A DNA stretch of 64,000 nt from Eustoma russellianum (lineage: Eukaryota; Streptophyta; Magnoliopsida; Gentianales; Gentianaceae): assembly GCA_036186865.1 (NCBI GenBank), contig AP025040.1, positions 39,865,693-39,929,692 of the forward strand, read 5' to 3'. A program made the translations under genes and the position numbers. This document shows positions 32,301 to 41,310 of this stretch, piece after piece. Every line of letters begins with the position of its first letter. Position 1 is the stretch's first letter. The notes beneath the pieces were generated by a model that searched no databases, was not told where the DNA came from, and worked only from the letters and a program-made list of their open reading frames with translations.

Positions 32301-35068
32301 TCAAATTTGAAATCTTATATTTGCAAGTTAAACCATTGGACCATTTACCATCAATTTTAGTTAAAACTTGAAGCTGACTACCAAAAGCAAACATCATAAT
32401 TTTCGAACATGATGTCTTGTTAGTCATACGAGAAACATTGCCACGTAGAAGCAAGAGCCCTTTGATTAATGCAGCCATCCTCAACTCCAAAATAGCCTCA
32501 GGATGGCTGAAAAAAAAAAATCTGCACGAACTCCACTAATCCGGCCACTAAATTAATATGCTTTGCAATTTATATATGTTTTTGGACTATATACTTATTC
32601 TGTTATGTGTTCAAGTGTCTCTATGTATCTTTTTTTAGCTTATGAAAAGAAAAGCACATAAAAAACAGCTGAAACATAGGGAATAATAAAATATAAAAGA
32701 AATGAAAAGAACACAACAAGGAAAAAAAGTAAGAAGGGCCGTATCCAACTCTCTTAAGTGAAATGGATCAATTGAAGAAATATCTTTGAAGAATTGTTTT
32801 AAAGTTAAGTTGGCTGAACTTCATGAAAGCGGCAGGGCGGGTGGAGAAAACAGGAGATAAGAAAAACATAACTGCAACCCCCCAACCCCCAACCCCCACA
32901 CCACCCCAAGAAAAAAATTCAGCCAATTGAACTGAATAAACAATGCATGATGAATAATTTATAGCTTTTCTAACTAATACACGCACGTAACATCACGCAT
33001 TGAAGATTAAGTGCGCTGAAGTTTTGACTCTTGAGTAAGAAATCCATGCTTATTAATGCTAACAAATGCACAAAATGTGATCTATATTTTTATTTTCATA
33101 GACTTTTTGGAAAGGAACTCCAGGAGTAAGAGAGAAGTAGATTGAGCCGTGGACGTTCCCAATACACTATTCTCTCGCGTTTGAACAGGCTGGAAAGGAA
33201 AGTCTTACCTTAAACTTTGACCAACTCTTTATTTTTATTTTTATTTTTATTTTTGTAAGTTTTTGAAGTCCAACTCGAACCTTAAAACCTTCATACCGTC
33301 AAGTTTGGCTGTTTGCTTGAGCCAACTATTATGCAAAAAAAAAATACACAAGTGTCAAAAGTGCCGGGCTTGAGTTACGTGGTTCTAAAGTTCACGACCT
33401 AACATGAACCACTCAGTAAGTTGAATAAAATCAGGAGTTTAACACCATGTGGCCGATGCCTCTTTTCTGCTTTAGTCCTTTTCTAAGACACTATTGAAAA
33501 AAAAAAAGGTCAGTCGACAAAGATCTGTTTAAGATTATAAATATGGAGACATCATTATACTGATCAAATAATTACGACAACGTATCTTCATTTCACTTAA
33601 GAGGCAGATCGCCAGAATCAGAAGAATATGGACATCATCATACCTTGGCACATTTCTTTCCTTGGAAATGCTATAATTCATGTCTCAATATATGATATCA
33701 AAGTACTCGCCGGAGCAAAAACAGATACAAAAGCTTGATTTAGTTTAAAAAAATTTAAACGTAAGTTGGTATGTATGTACACATATATAGATATTTTACA
33801 ACAACGTTACCTCATTGCCTTAAAGGCTTCCGCCTATGGCGGGATATTGAGGTCGGGCATATACAATCATAGATATGTGTTAGAAACATGCATATGTTGT
33901 TTTACTATGATCCATAATGAAAATTGCTTCAAACAATCAACTGCTACTTCACAATATAAAAAGCGGTGAGCCATTTTTTTTATTTCGTCCTATTCTAAAA
34001 TTTCCAAAGTCAAGAAAGGCGTTGTATTTGACTCAGAAATGGAAAGTACATATATAGATAGTTTGAGAGAGATTATTAGTCACGTTTACAGACAATATTG
34101 ACTTAGATTAGATGCTATAAACGTTGACATCACAAAAAAGGAAGAACATTTCTCCATGCCACAGAACATTTGCATGACTACCCATGGGAAGTAGTAAATC
34201 ATGAAAAACATCAAATAACCACAAGTAACTTAATCATCTGTGATATATTTCGATATTAAAATAAGCTATACCAATGCTCATCCAAAGAAAGTGAAAAATA
34301 TGAAGGAAAAAAAACACAAGCGCACACCCCCACCCGATGAGATTCTAGGATGAGATTCTAGGAGGCTAAAAGTGAGGCATCCAATCACACTTCAACACGT
34401 GTACAAAAAAAATTGCAGCACCCCCCCCTTGATTTTGTGTACGTGACGACGCGTGATTGGAGACCTCACTTTTAGCCTAACTTTTAGTGTCTAGGATCTC
34501 ATCCGCACCCCCACACACACCCACACACTCTCCAAGTTGTCAAGTCTCCAGTCCACGCCAGCCGACAGTAAACACAGATTCACGAATATCTCTTCATGGT
34601 TCCACCAAAAAAAAAAAAAAGGAAACTTCATCAAATGTAAAAGCCTTCAGAATCCCAGTGAAAACAGTAGAGTTTCCCCAAGAGTTGAAACTACCACAAA
34701 AACATCAATTATACAAAATGCTTCACTATATTAAACTTCACAAAAAGTTAACGATCCCCATGTTGAAAAGCAAAGTTCCCCGTCATAGACTTTAAAGTTA
34801 TACCGAAAAATATTCCCTTCTTTTTTCTTCTTAATGTTAGTAGTGGAGACAATGATTAATGGATCTTGACCACATATATATTATACCTGGAGCTAGAATA
34901 CTGAAATAGCTTGCCAGTAGAGGAGAAGATGATGAGAGCAACATCAGCATCACAAAGAACAGATAGCTCTTCAGCTTTCTTGAAAATCCCTCTTCTTCTC
35001 TTAGAGAAAGTCACCTGTCTAGCCGTGGCGTTATCGATTTTCTTGATTTGAATCTTTTCCCTCGCCAT
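22825..35068 (-). CDS. SVP: SVP/AGL24-type MIKC MADS-box transcription factor, 8 exons, intact
   Basis: A spliced minus-strand frame of 228 codons. Exons: 34887-35068, 25175-25253, 24724-24788, 24529-24628, 24387-24428, 23495-23536, 23239-23396 and 22825-22843; all introns are GT-AG. The start at 35068 (gaaATGGCg context) begins MAREKIQIKKIDN, the conserved start of StMADS11-clade proteins. The MADS domain covers residues 1-60, followed by the I region, a K domain over exons 3-6 and a C-terminus ending SLKLGLPYPG, with an LxLxL repression-type motif. Family members are nuclear DNA-binding regulators of flowering time, inflorescence or dormancy that bind CArG boxes. No stop or frameshift was found. 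SVP versus AGL24/JOINTLESS orthology cannot be settled by eye. Confidence 0.93.
22941..23217. mobile_element. hAT-type MITE in MADS intron 7
   Basis: A 277-bp element with terminal inverted repeats (left TAGGGGTGTTAACGAA, right end reading TAGGGCTGTTCAACGAA on minus) is flanked by an exact 8-bp duplication AACATAAG at 22933-22940 and 23218-23225. The 8-bp duplication and the TAGGG..TGTT ends fit non-autonomous hAT elements. Its interior has the aaccgaac/gttcg motifs common in such plant repeats. No transposase. Confidence 0.88.
23495..25253 (-). CDS. SVP: MADS gene exons 2-6 (I region and K domain)
   Basis: Exon 2 (79 bp) encodes MKEILERHNLHSKNLDKMEL. Exon 3 (65 bp) encodes LVQNSNCIKLSEEVAERTRK. 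Exon 4 (100 bp) encodes QIRGEDLQGLSVEELQQLER and on to NRVIEKK. Exons 5 and 6 are 42 bp each (ADKIMKEIHSLQHK, GSLLMEENKRLKQQ). The heptad-spaced Leu/Ile residues are those of the K-box coiled coils used for dimers and tetramers. Exon sizes match the usual MIKC pattern exactly, which supports the splice choices. Introns 2-6 are 386, 95, 100, 850 and 98 bp. Confidence 0.92.
25334..25581. mobile_element. Stowaway-like MITE in MADS intron 1
   Basis: The right end on the minus strand reads ctctccgtcttaaaaatatt, matching the Stowaway terminal consensus (CTCCCTCCGT...). The left end cttctgttgttttaaaaata pairs with it imperfectly as an inverted repeat. Size ~250 bp. The TA target duplication is not clear. 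It is about 80 bp into intron 1 from exon 2. Confidence 0.55.
26113..27921 (-). pseudogene. LINE-I reverse transcriptase and zf-RVT remnants
   Basis: 27535-27921 carries LIPKSSHVNRVEDYRPISCC and PAGFLKGRSMMKNIFLVHEL (RT motifs before the catalytic Asp). 26743-27021 carries MPFRYLGILVAGHKF and AGRLQLIKSVLLGVTCFW (thumb-side region). 26113-26415 carries the zf-RVT-like CLNNAACQLCSADIT with its flanks. The FADD box, expected near 27150-27200, is only partly readable. Confidence 0.75.
28134..28600 (-). pseudogene. LINE-I endonuclease C-terminus and linker
   Basis: VHFIPAGYLSDHSPDILYLD holds the catalytic SDH motif. It is followed by FKFFNMWADHEDFLPLV and, in another frame, KLKSLKDPLRGINMKSFSHI, the linker typical of plant LINE ORF2. 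Confidence 0.7.
29781..30726 (-). pseudogene. LINE-I ORF1 remnants
   Basis: 30078-30278 encodes LFKFESAKEMEEILCAVSYF and IQVWVKFPNLLVTLW, the DUF4283 signature. 29781-29984 encodes VDLVLSNGTTIVQKVEYERS and PMFCRDCMQLGQ, a zinc-knuckle start (CxxC) with the later ligands unclear. 30463-30726 is a Pro/Thr-rich N-terminal segment. Confidence 0.7.
30737..31282 (-). CDS. Open frame of unknown identity upstream of LINE-I
   Basis: A 181-codon minus-strand frame, not recognised. The N-terminal half is mixed basic/hydrophobic. The C-terminal half is acidic and Ser-rich with a KKKRQ basic patch (SFEDGDSLSFYDSSDDEGS, then NPKEEDAGNKKSR). It starts 11 bp before the first LINE-I ORF1 fragment, so it may be the true N-terminus of LINE-I ORF1, a separate captured piece, or chance. 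It lies wholly in MADS intron 1, and no splice signals suggest it is part of that gene. Confidence 0.3.
   Translation of the reverse strand: MRETNFLACHKKVEVREKLSVFSRRNSERNSLLSFSKEFFTLAFQHIIILFLNLYELLYAQNEAKIALKLKYASRKNNAETSSSSMSYMSRRRADKKKRQTTLEISSFEDGDSLSFYDSSDDEGSTSKPKVEVRAADGDASIPSASDEDNAGISSLNPKEEDAGNKKSRLCNYPAGKMEMM
31501..31735 (+). repeat. SINE-like interspersed repeat, copy 1
   Basis: It begins caacaacaacaccattatcc and includes cttccgcctatagcgg and ggtcggatgta. It matches 33798-34020 over its whole length with substitutions and small indels, and 44143-44270 over the first half. This is a dispersed plant family; I did not find a convincing tRNA-type promoter box, so the SINE label is tentative. 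Lies in MADS intron 1. Confidence 0.6.
31736..33797. other. MADS intron 1 interior, no gene recognised
   Basis: AT-rich intron sequence. It has a (TTTTA)n simple repeat at about 33228-33256 and a C-rich ccccaacccccaac tract near 32878. A short minus-strand frame at 32293-32490 has no recognisable domain. Confidence 0.5.
33798..34020 (+). repeat. SINE-like interspersed repeat, copy 2
   Basis: Starts caacaacgttacctcattgc and includes cttccgcctatggcgg. It aligns with copy 1 through the downstream caactgctact and gtgagccatttt stretches. Copies 1 and 2 share more sequence with each other than with the copy at 44143, so they may be an intron-internal duplication. Confidence 0.6.
34334..34505. mobile_element. 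Foldback MITE near exon 1 in MADS intron 1
   Basis: Two ~65-bp arms form an inverted repeat (left aggctaaaagtgaggcatcc, right on minus aggctaaaagtgaggtctcc), with ends GATGAGATTCTAGG versus GATGAGATCCTAG. A 9-bp direct repeat CACCCCCAC at 34325-34333 and 34506-34514 brackets it; the size suits a Mutator-like MITE, but the repeat is C-rich and could be chance. It lies ~380 bp downstream of exon 1. Confidence 0.65.
34887..35068 (-). CDS. SVP: MADS gene exon 1 (MADS domain)
   Basis: The 182-bp exon encodes 60 residues plus two bases. It contains ARQVTFSKRRRGIFKKAEEL and SVLCDADVALIIFSSTGKLF, the DNA-binding and dimerising MADS core. The usual RRRGLFKK Leu is Ile and KLFEY is KLFQY, both conservative for the clade. 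The exon ends TCCAG|gtataa and joins exon 2 to give the family-typical SSSSMKEILERHN. The long intron 1 (25254-34886) follows. Confidence 0.95.
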
Positions 35069-35253
35069 TTCTCGTAAAAAAGAAACGAACTTTGAGCAAT
35101 GGAAGGAAAACCCACTACTTTTCTGGCGATACTGATTTATCCCAGATGACAAAGACAACAAGAATCATGAAACAAAAAAAAGACAACCCACTTCAGAAAA
35201 CATAGAATAAACCATCATACAAAACAATGGATTTTTGTACTGAGTATATATGA

Positions 35254-35262
35254 TATTTATAG
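35254..35262 (-). promoter_or_regulatory. Candidate TATA box of the MADS gene
   Basis: Minus-strand CTATAAATA, about 185 bp upstream of the ATG, would give a 5' UTR of roughly 155 bp. No transcript data; a second TATA-like sequence lies near 35295-35305. Confidence 0.4.
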
Positions 35263-35561
35263 CAAAAACCTAGATTAATAAAAGCAAGTTTTTCTATAAA
35301 TAGAGATTGTTAGCATAGATGGGAAAAAAAGTAAGATTTCACTGAGATAGTTAACATGGAAAAAGTGAGGACAGAGTTTGGAAATGGAGGATGGATTTTT
35401 GCTATATTTAGAGTTAAAGAAATAAGCGAACACAAAACCCTAGACAAAGAAACGAAAAGAGAAAAGGACACACTTGTGAGAAAAACAATCAATGAGAGGA
35501 GGTTCATAAGATCGCAAAGAGAGAGTGTCTCGTGGCCTAACAATTTGCACAAAGAGAGCGA

Positions 35562-35578
35562 GGGGGGGGGGGGGGGGG
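35562..35578. repeat. 17-G homopolymer in the MADS 5' region
   Basis: An uninterrupted 17-G run (C-run on the gene's strand) lies ~500 bp upstream of the ATG, next to short GA-rich stretches. It is prone to length polymorphism and sequencing error. Confidence 0.8.
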
Positions 35579-35798
35579 TTGTGATATGGAGGTGTAGGGG
35601 TGATGAGGTCAACCGAACCAAATTGCGTAAGATGTGTAGCGAGATGTAAGGTGAGAAATTACGTCAGTGGTGTTTTGCATTATCTTATTGTCGGCATATT
35701 TGTCTTGTAATTGTTGTACACTTTGTCTATTATGTTTCAGAATTATTTTAGAATTTTTTTGAAGTGTCACGTCTTAAACAAACGTTGTAGAAGATTTG

Positions 35799-36047
35799 TG
35801 AAGAAAACGTGCAATCACGTTATAATTTCCTTATCAAAAAATGTTTACAAAATACAAGATATATCTATCTTCTATTCTATCAATCAAAGATCCCTAAAAT
35901 CAATCCCTAAATCAAGCAATCATTATCCTATCTAATCTTTACAAATTGGTAACAAGATATGTACCATAACAACAAGGATATGTACCATAACTAAGAATAT
36001 CTAATATTTACACCACATCTAATCATATCAAATCGTATCTTCCAATA
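35799..36047 (-). repeat. copia-E 3' LTR
   Basis: 249 bp. On the minus strand it starts TATTGGAAGATACG (TA rather than the canonical TG, in both LTRs) and ends CTTCA. It is the element end nearest the MADS promoter. Confidence 0.9.
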
Positions 36048-36053
36048 CCCCCC

Positions 36054-36644
36054 TCAAGTTGGCGCATGAATATCGAGCATGCCCAACTTGCTAATGAACC
36101 ACCGAAACATGTCGGGTCCAAGGGCCTTGGTGAACCCATAGTCTAACTGAAGTGACCCGGGAACTTTACACGATTGAATGAGGCCGGCAGTATAGTGCTG
36201 GCGAACAAAATGACAATCAATCTCGATATATTTAGTACGCTCATGAAAAATCGGATTAGCATACCAATTCCGTGAAGCCTGTTTCAAACCATATAAAGAC
36301 TTTTGAAGTTTAAAAACATTATTCTCCCCCTTACGCAAGAAACCTGGCGGAATGCGCATGTAAACCTCTTCAGTAAGATCACCGTGTAAAAAAGCGTTAT
36401 TCATATCTAATTGATGAACATGCCATCCACGTAGCATAGAAACAACTAAAAGACATCGAACGTTGACTAACTTAGCAACAGGAGCAAATGTTTCATGAAA
36501 ATCAACACCCTCAACCTGAGTGTAACCACGTGCGACAAGACGCGCTTTATAGCGTTCAACAGATCCATCTGGATTATACTTTATCTTGTAAACCCATTTG
36601 GAATCAATGATGCGTTGACCAAGGGTAAAGGAACAACTGACCAA
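36054..36644 (-). pseudogene. copia-E truncated reverse transcriptase fused to RNase H end
   Basis: The open frame of 196 codons runs WVYKIKYNPDGSVERYKARL, HQLDMNNAFLHGDLTEEVYM, then SLYGLKQASRNWYA, and jumps directly to NPIFHERTKYIEIDCHFVRQ, the far end of RNase H. The junction is near 36258. The deletion removes the catalytic YVDD and most RNase H residues but keeps the frame open. It could not polymerise DNA. Confidence 0.9.
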
Positions 36645-37938
36645 GTATGATTAGCTTCAAGCGCGGCTATTTCACGCTGCATTGCGTCACACCAATGAGC
36701 ATGTTTCACAGCCTGTTTAAAAGAAATTGGCTCATGTCCATCAGTAATGGCAGCAACCAAACCATAATAAGATGATGAGAGACGAGCATATGAAAGATAA
36801 CTAGAGAGGGGAAATACCGTTGAGTTCGCTATGGGAGGGGTGGGAGCAGCGGATGGCACTAGAGAGGGTGGTAAGGCAATATCGAAGTCAGTAAGGCGAC
36901 GGGGCAGTTGACGAGCTCGCAAACTGCGAGAGGAGGGTACAGGAGCCGGCGGCAAAGTTGATGCCGCCGGAGGATCAGGCGTCGGCGAAACAGCTGGGGC
37001 GTGGTTGTCTTCGGCAGGAGTGGCGTCCCAGCTAGCCAGGTTCGAGGGAACGGAAACGGGTTGCGATGCGACATTGAATTGATAGGAGGAAGAAAAGGGG
37101 AAAATATCTTCATAAAATGTGACACCACGACTAACATAAATTTGACGACTAGAAAGATCATAGATTTTGTAACCCTTTTGGGAATGAGGATAACCAATGA
37201 AAAGACCAGGAGCAGATCGTGAAGCAAATTTATTACGAGGACCATGATAGATATAACCATAACAAAGACAACCAAAGACGCGGAGATGTGTATAAGAAGG
37301 CAAATGACCCATTAAAAATTCATAAGGGGTTTTATTTTGAAGGGGAGTGGCAGGCATGCGATTAATGAGATACACAGCAGTAAGGATACACTCCCCCCAA
37401 AATGACACGGGCAAATAAGCATGGAAACGAAGGGCCCGTGCGACTTCTAAGATGTGTCTATGTTTGCGTTCAACAACACCGTTTTGTTGGGGTGTGTGAA
37501 CACAAGAAGTTTGTGCATCTATGCCATGATCAGTAAAATAATTGCGTAGAGTATGACTAGTGAACTCTAATCCGTTGTCACTGCAACCCGTTGCACTGAC
37601 CGCCCAAACTGTGTATGTACCCAACGTAAGAAATGTAATAGAAAGCGACAAGTGTCAGATTTGGTCTGCATCAAATAAACCCAAGTGCTACGACTGTAGT
37701 CATCAACAATGGTTAAAAAATAACGTGCCCCAGACAAACTAGGTGTTTTATAAGGCCTCCAAATGTCACAATGTATCAACTCAAAGACGCGACCAGTAAC
37801 ACTAGTGCTAACAGAAAAAGGTAAACGAGTTTGTTTAGCCCGATTACAAGCATCACAAAAGACATCCAATTTGTAACTAGAATGGATGGAAGAAAACGAA
37901 ATTTGGATACAGGAAGATGATCCATGCGACGATGCCAA
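36581..37938 (-). pseudogene. copia-E integrase
   Basis: Two overlapping frames. 37567-37938 has CDACNRAKQTRLPF, ELIHCDIWRPYKTP (first Asp) and IVDDYSRSTWVYLMQTKS. 36581-37651 has GCSDNGLEFTSHTL (second Asp), TPQQNGVVERKHRHILEVAR (Glu), CLCYGYIYHGPRNKFASRS and a Pro/Ser-rich tail. One frameshift near 37600 separates them. Confidence 0.9.
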
Positions 37939-38363
37939 AGAGACGGTGAGGGTTGGACAGCAGCGTGGGCGGTACCAGCCGAATGGGACAGGAAGTGGTA
38001 GAGACCATCATGCTGCCTACCTACTCCAATCAGCTTCCTCGAGGGTATCTCCTGCACAACACAAAAATCCGGTCCAAACGTTAGTGCACAATTCGAATCC
38101 TTCACCAAACGACTGACAGAGATGAGATTAAATGCAAATTCTGGAACTCCCAAAACACCATGAAGAACCAAAGCAGAAGATAAGTGGACGGTCCCAACCG
38201 TATGGACCACCACATGTGTGCCATTCGGGATTTGAATAGTGGCATCTAACTTGTCAGAAGTGATAGATGTAAGTAGAGATAAATCATTCACAATATGAGC
38301 ATTAGCACCACTATCCAATATCCAACCGGACCGTGAAGTAGGAGAAAAAGAGATAATACCCAA
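37776..38363 (-). pseudogene. copia-E protease and GAG-pre-integrase
   Basis: SGWILDSGANAHIVNDLSLL is an intact copia protease active site. VHLSSALVLHGVLGVPEFAF and LWHRRMDHLPVSKF (GAG-pre-integrase start) follow. The frame breaks before the integrase zinc-binding Cys pair. Confidence 0.88.
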
Positions 38364-38533
38364 ATCTGGCTTGCCTCAGGGCGGCAGTGTAGGGCCGAAA
38401 TTACCTCCATTGAGGTGATCAATAAACTACGCCAACTAATGTTGCTGGGCAAGAGTAAGGCCGACGAAGGTGGAGGACACAGCCGATGAGTCGGGAACCG
38501 TAGAAGATTGCGCAACCATTCCCTTTGCCACCC

Positions 38534-39491
38534 CTACGGCAGAGGGCTGACCTTGACCTGCAGGAACTTTACTGCGACGACTACGATTCCAATCAGCAGG
38601 ATAGCCAATAAGATCAAAACAAGTCTCACGTAAGTGTCCAACCTTACCACAGTGACTGCACCGAGGGCGCTCCCCCTTACCTCTGAATTTGGAAGGACGA
38701 TCGTCCTAGGCAGAATGCCAAGGAGCCGTGCGGTTGTCCGAGGGTGACTGCCAGGCGGCCAATGCCGCAGCCTCGAATTGCGGCACCAAGTTCTGAGCAA
38801 CGGTACATTGCTTCTCTTCCTGTGCTACAATGGCATATGCACGACCAAGCGAAGGCAAAGGATCAATACTCAAAATGTGAGAACGTACCATACCGAAGGT
38901 CTCATCTAGACCCATGAGAAAGTCAAAAACCATTTCTTTCTCACGAACTTTCTCCATGGCCCTTGACGCTCCACACGTACAGAGCCCGCAGGTACAAACG
39001 GGTATCTCATCAAAGGATTGAAGCTCTCCCCAGAGAGCTTTGAGGCGCCCGTAGTAGACAGAAGCAGTGTTCTTTTCTTGGCGAAGAGAAGTGATGGCAT
39101 GTCGCAACTCATACACTCGAGCATCTACACCTTGTGTAAAACGCTCCTCCAAATCGACCCACACTTCTCGGGCAGAATCCGTATGAGCAGCGGTCCCTTG
39201 AAGCTCTTTCACCAGTGAATTGGACAACCACGCTAAGACCAGCGCATTGCATTGCTGCCAAACAGGATAATTAACAGAGGCAAGATCCGGACGTTGGATA
39301 GTGCCATCGACGAAGCCTGCTTTGTTCTTGGATCGCAAAGTATTGACAAAAGCCTTTCGCCAAACGAAATAATTCTCACCATTCTCGAATAATGGTTGAG
39401 TGACAAAGAGAAGACCGGGATGGTCAGAAGGATGCAAGTAGTATGCAGATTTTGGATCAGTAGTGGTGACGGGGACGTTAGCGGCGGCCAT
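38534..39491 (-). pseudogene. copia-E gag
   Basis: ATG at 39491 (MAAANVPVTTTDPKSAYYLH) starts a 261-codon capsid region: HPSDHPGLLFVTQPLFENGE, NYFVWRKAFVNTLRSKNKAG, LRQEKNTASVYYGRLKALWG, MGLDETFGMVRSHILS. Another frame (38534-38800) carries the zinc knuckle CSHCGKVGHLRETC. One frameshift near 38710; otherwise well preserved. Confidence 0.9.
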
Positions 39492-39558
39492 GACTGCTCA
39501 GCCGAATGAAGACGCTGGAAAAACAAGGAAGACGGGGAAAAAAATATTAGGGTTTATC

Positions 39559-39570
39559 TCTCTGATACCA
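39559..39570 (-). other. copia-E primer-binding site
   Basis: Minus-strand TGGTATCAGAGA directly after the 5' LTR, one base from the initiator-tRNA complement. Confidence 0.8.
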
Positions 39571-39819
39571 TGAAGAAAAAGTGCAATCACGTTATAATTT
39601 CCTTATCGAAAAATGTTTACAAAATACAAGATATATCTATCTTCTATTCTATCAATCAAAGATCCCTAAAATCAATCCCTAAATGAAGCAATCATTATCC
39701 TATCTAATCTTTACAAATTGGTAACAAGATATGTACCATAACAACAAGGATATGTACCATAACTAAGAATATCTAATATTTACACCACATCTAATCATAT
39801 CGAATCGTATCTTCCAATA
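39571..39819 (-). repeat. copia-E 5' LTR
   Basis: 249 bp, about 98% identical to the 3' LTR by eye. Confidence 0.92.
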
Positions 39820-40010
39820 ATTCGAATTCTTCAACATTGAAAACACGTCCCAATAGTGGAAACGTTCTTTGTCAACGAACATGTTTCAAGGTGAAGATTC
39901 TTGCCACATCCAAGCCAAGAAGCACATAGCCAAAAATAGTGAAGACTGTTCTTGATAACCAAACAATGCTTCTTGTGCAAGAAACACTTAGAACAATGAA
40001 AGATTTGTAA
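39820..40010 (+). repeat. Dispersed ~200-bp repeat, copy 1 (split by copia-E)
   Basis: Aligns with 42464-42660 through shared stretches such as aaaacacgtccca, gtggaaacgttctt and atccaagccaagaagca. The first part of the copy lies before copia-E, at about 35770-35798 (cgtcttaaacaaacg versus cgtcttaagcaaaca at 42440). Identity unknown; it may be the edge of an old LTR. Confidence 0.7.
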
Positions 40011-40578
40011 TCTTGCGCGCACCAGGCACGAATCAGTTTTAGTATCAAAGACTAGGTGCCTTTGTTCTAACCTTAATTTCGTTCATTCATATTCTGTTTT
40101 TTCACATCCATCCATAACACACAACAGTCTATACTCAAAAATCAGCCGAATATATTCATATTATCATAAACCCTAATTTTACCCGTGTCTTCTATTCTTG
40201 ATTCCAAATCTTGATTATCTTGGACGGTTCCGTTTTTATTGGAATTCAGAAGTGCAGAGTATGGAAGCGGAAGCAATTGTTTTAAAGCATTTGGAAGAGT
40301 ATTTGAGTAGCACACATTGTAGATTTTGTAAGAACAATTGTAAAAATACAAGAATAGAATTGGAGGATGAATATTGTAAAAAATTTATTCAGACTTTAAG
40401 TTCTTAATCAGAGAACTTCACACCTTAAACTCTCTCATGAAATGTATAAGTATTTGCTCTTTATAAGGCTTGGAAGAGGTAAGACACCTTAAGCCATTAA
40501 CAGCTATTTCTAACGGCTATATTCTTATTTACAATTGTTTATTGGTCCACTGAAATAGTGAATGTATGTACAGTATAT
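40011..40578. other. Unclassified sequence between repeats
   Basis: AT-rich with no recognisable coding domain. A short plus-strand frame at 40198-40407 is Cys/Lys-containing but matches nothing I know. It leads into the CTCGGC-rich tandem block. Confidence 0.4.
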
Positions 40579-41310
40579 TTGTATAAATACTCTTGTTGTA
40601 CTGTGCTTCTGTTTCTTCCTTCAGTGCTGCCTCCGTGGTTTTATGTATTTCAGCTCGGCAGTGCTATCCCTGTTGCTGCTGTTATTCTTTGCTCTGTTTG
40701 ATCAGCGCAGCTTAGTCCATTTGTTTATGCCTTCACCTCGTCTCCTCAGCTTGGCATCCTTGTGCCTTCACTTCGTCACCTTGGATTTGGCATTCTTTCC
40801 TTTAGCTCGGATACTCCATCACCTCGGCCTTTCATCATTTCAGCTCACCTTCGCACTTCTCCTTTTGGCTTGGGACTTCGTCCAGATTCCAACACTTTTC
40901 ACCTCGGCCCTTTATCCCAACATTTCATCGTTTCACTTCTGCACTGCTTTCTGTCACCTCGGTACTGTATGGTTTAGCTCACACTTAGTCTCAGCTTCAA
41001 GTACTTCTGACCTCACATTGGCTAGGTACCTCGGTTCGGTACTTCTGTTTCTGTCTTACTTTGGCTAAGTGCCTCAGCTCGGCACTCCTTCAATCTTTCT
41101 GTTTGATCTTCACCTCGGTATAGCACCTCGGCTTGATCCTCCGATCTTTTTGTACTTTTAAGTCTGAGATCCTCGCCTCGGTATGGTACCTCAGCTCGGT
41201 ACTTCTTCCTTCACTCCAGCTCGGCACCTTAGCTCAGCTAGTTCTTTCAGTTCACTTCAGCTAGGTACCTCAGCTCGGCAAGTCACTTTATTTTTGCAGA
41301 CTCTTCAACA
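40579..41310. repeat. CTCGGC-rich ~730-bp unit, copy A
   Basis: From ttgtataaatactcttg to cagactcttcaaca, very similar to 41435-42165. It is dense in agctcggca and cctcggta motifs. On the minus strand it begins TGTTGAAGAGTC just after a purine tract (minus AAGCTTGATGGGGAG), which suggests an LTR. Open frames across it are Leu/Ser-rich by composition and are not called genes. Confidence 0.7.

Larger units (their letters stand above)
35799..39819 (-). mobile_element. copia-E: copia element with reverse-transcriptase core deleted
   Basis: Two 249-bp LTRs (35799-36047, 39571-39819) differ at about 4 positions, so the insertion is fairly young. A primer site abuts the 5' LTR and a TTGAGGGGGG tract abuts the 3' LTR. 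ATTTG/ATTCG flank it (4 of 5 bases). The flanking sequence rejoins to match a repeat copy at 42440-42660 that lacks the element, confirming the insertion point. At 4.0 kb it is short because the YVDD region and most of RNase H are missing. It ends 731 bp from the MADS start codon and is transcribed in the same direction. Confidence 0.93.

Noticed and set aside
32293..32490. Small minus-strand frame in MADS intron 1
   Set aside because: 65 codons, no domain, no splice signals; consistent with chance.
35310..35649. Overlapping open frames on both strands just upstream of the MADS gene
   Set aside because: They cross a 17-base homopolymer and a simple GA-rich stretch; no conserved start or domain. 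Treated as promoter and 5' UTR.
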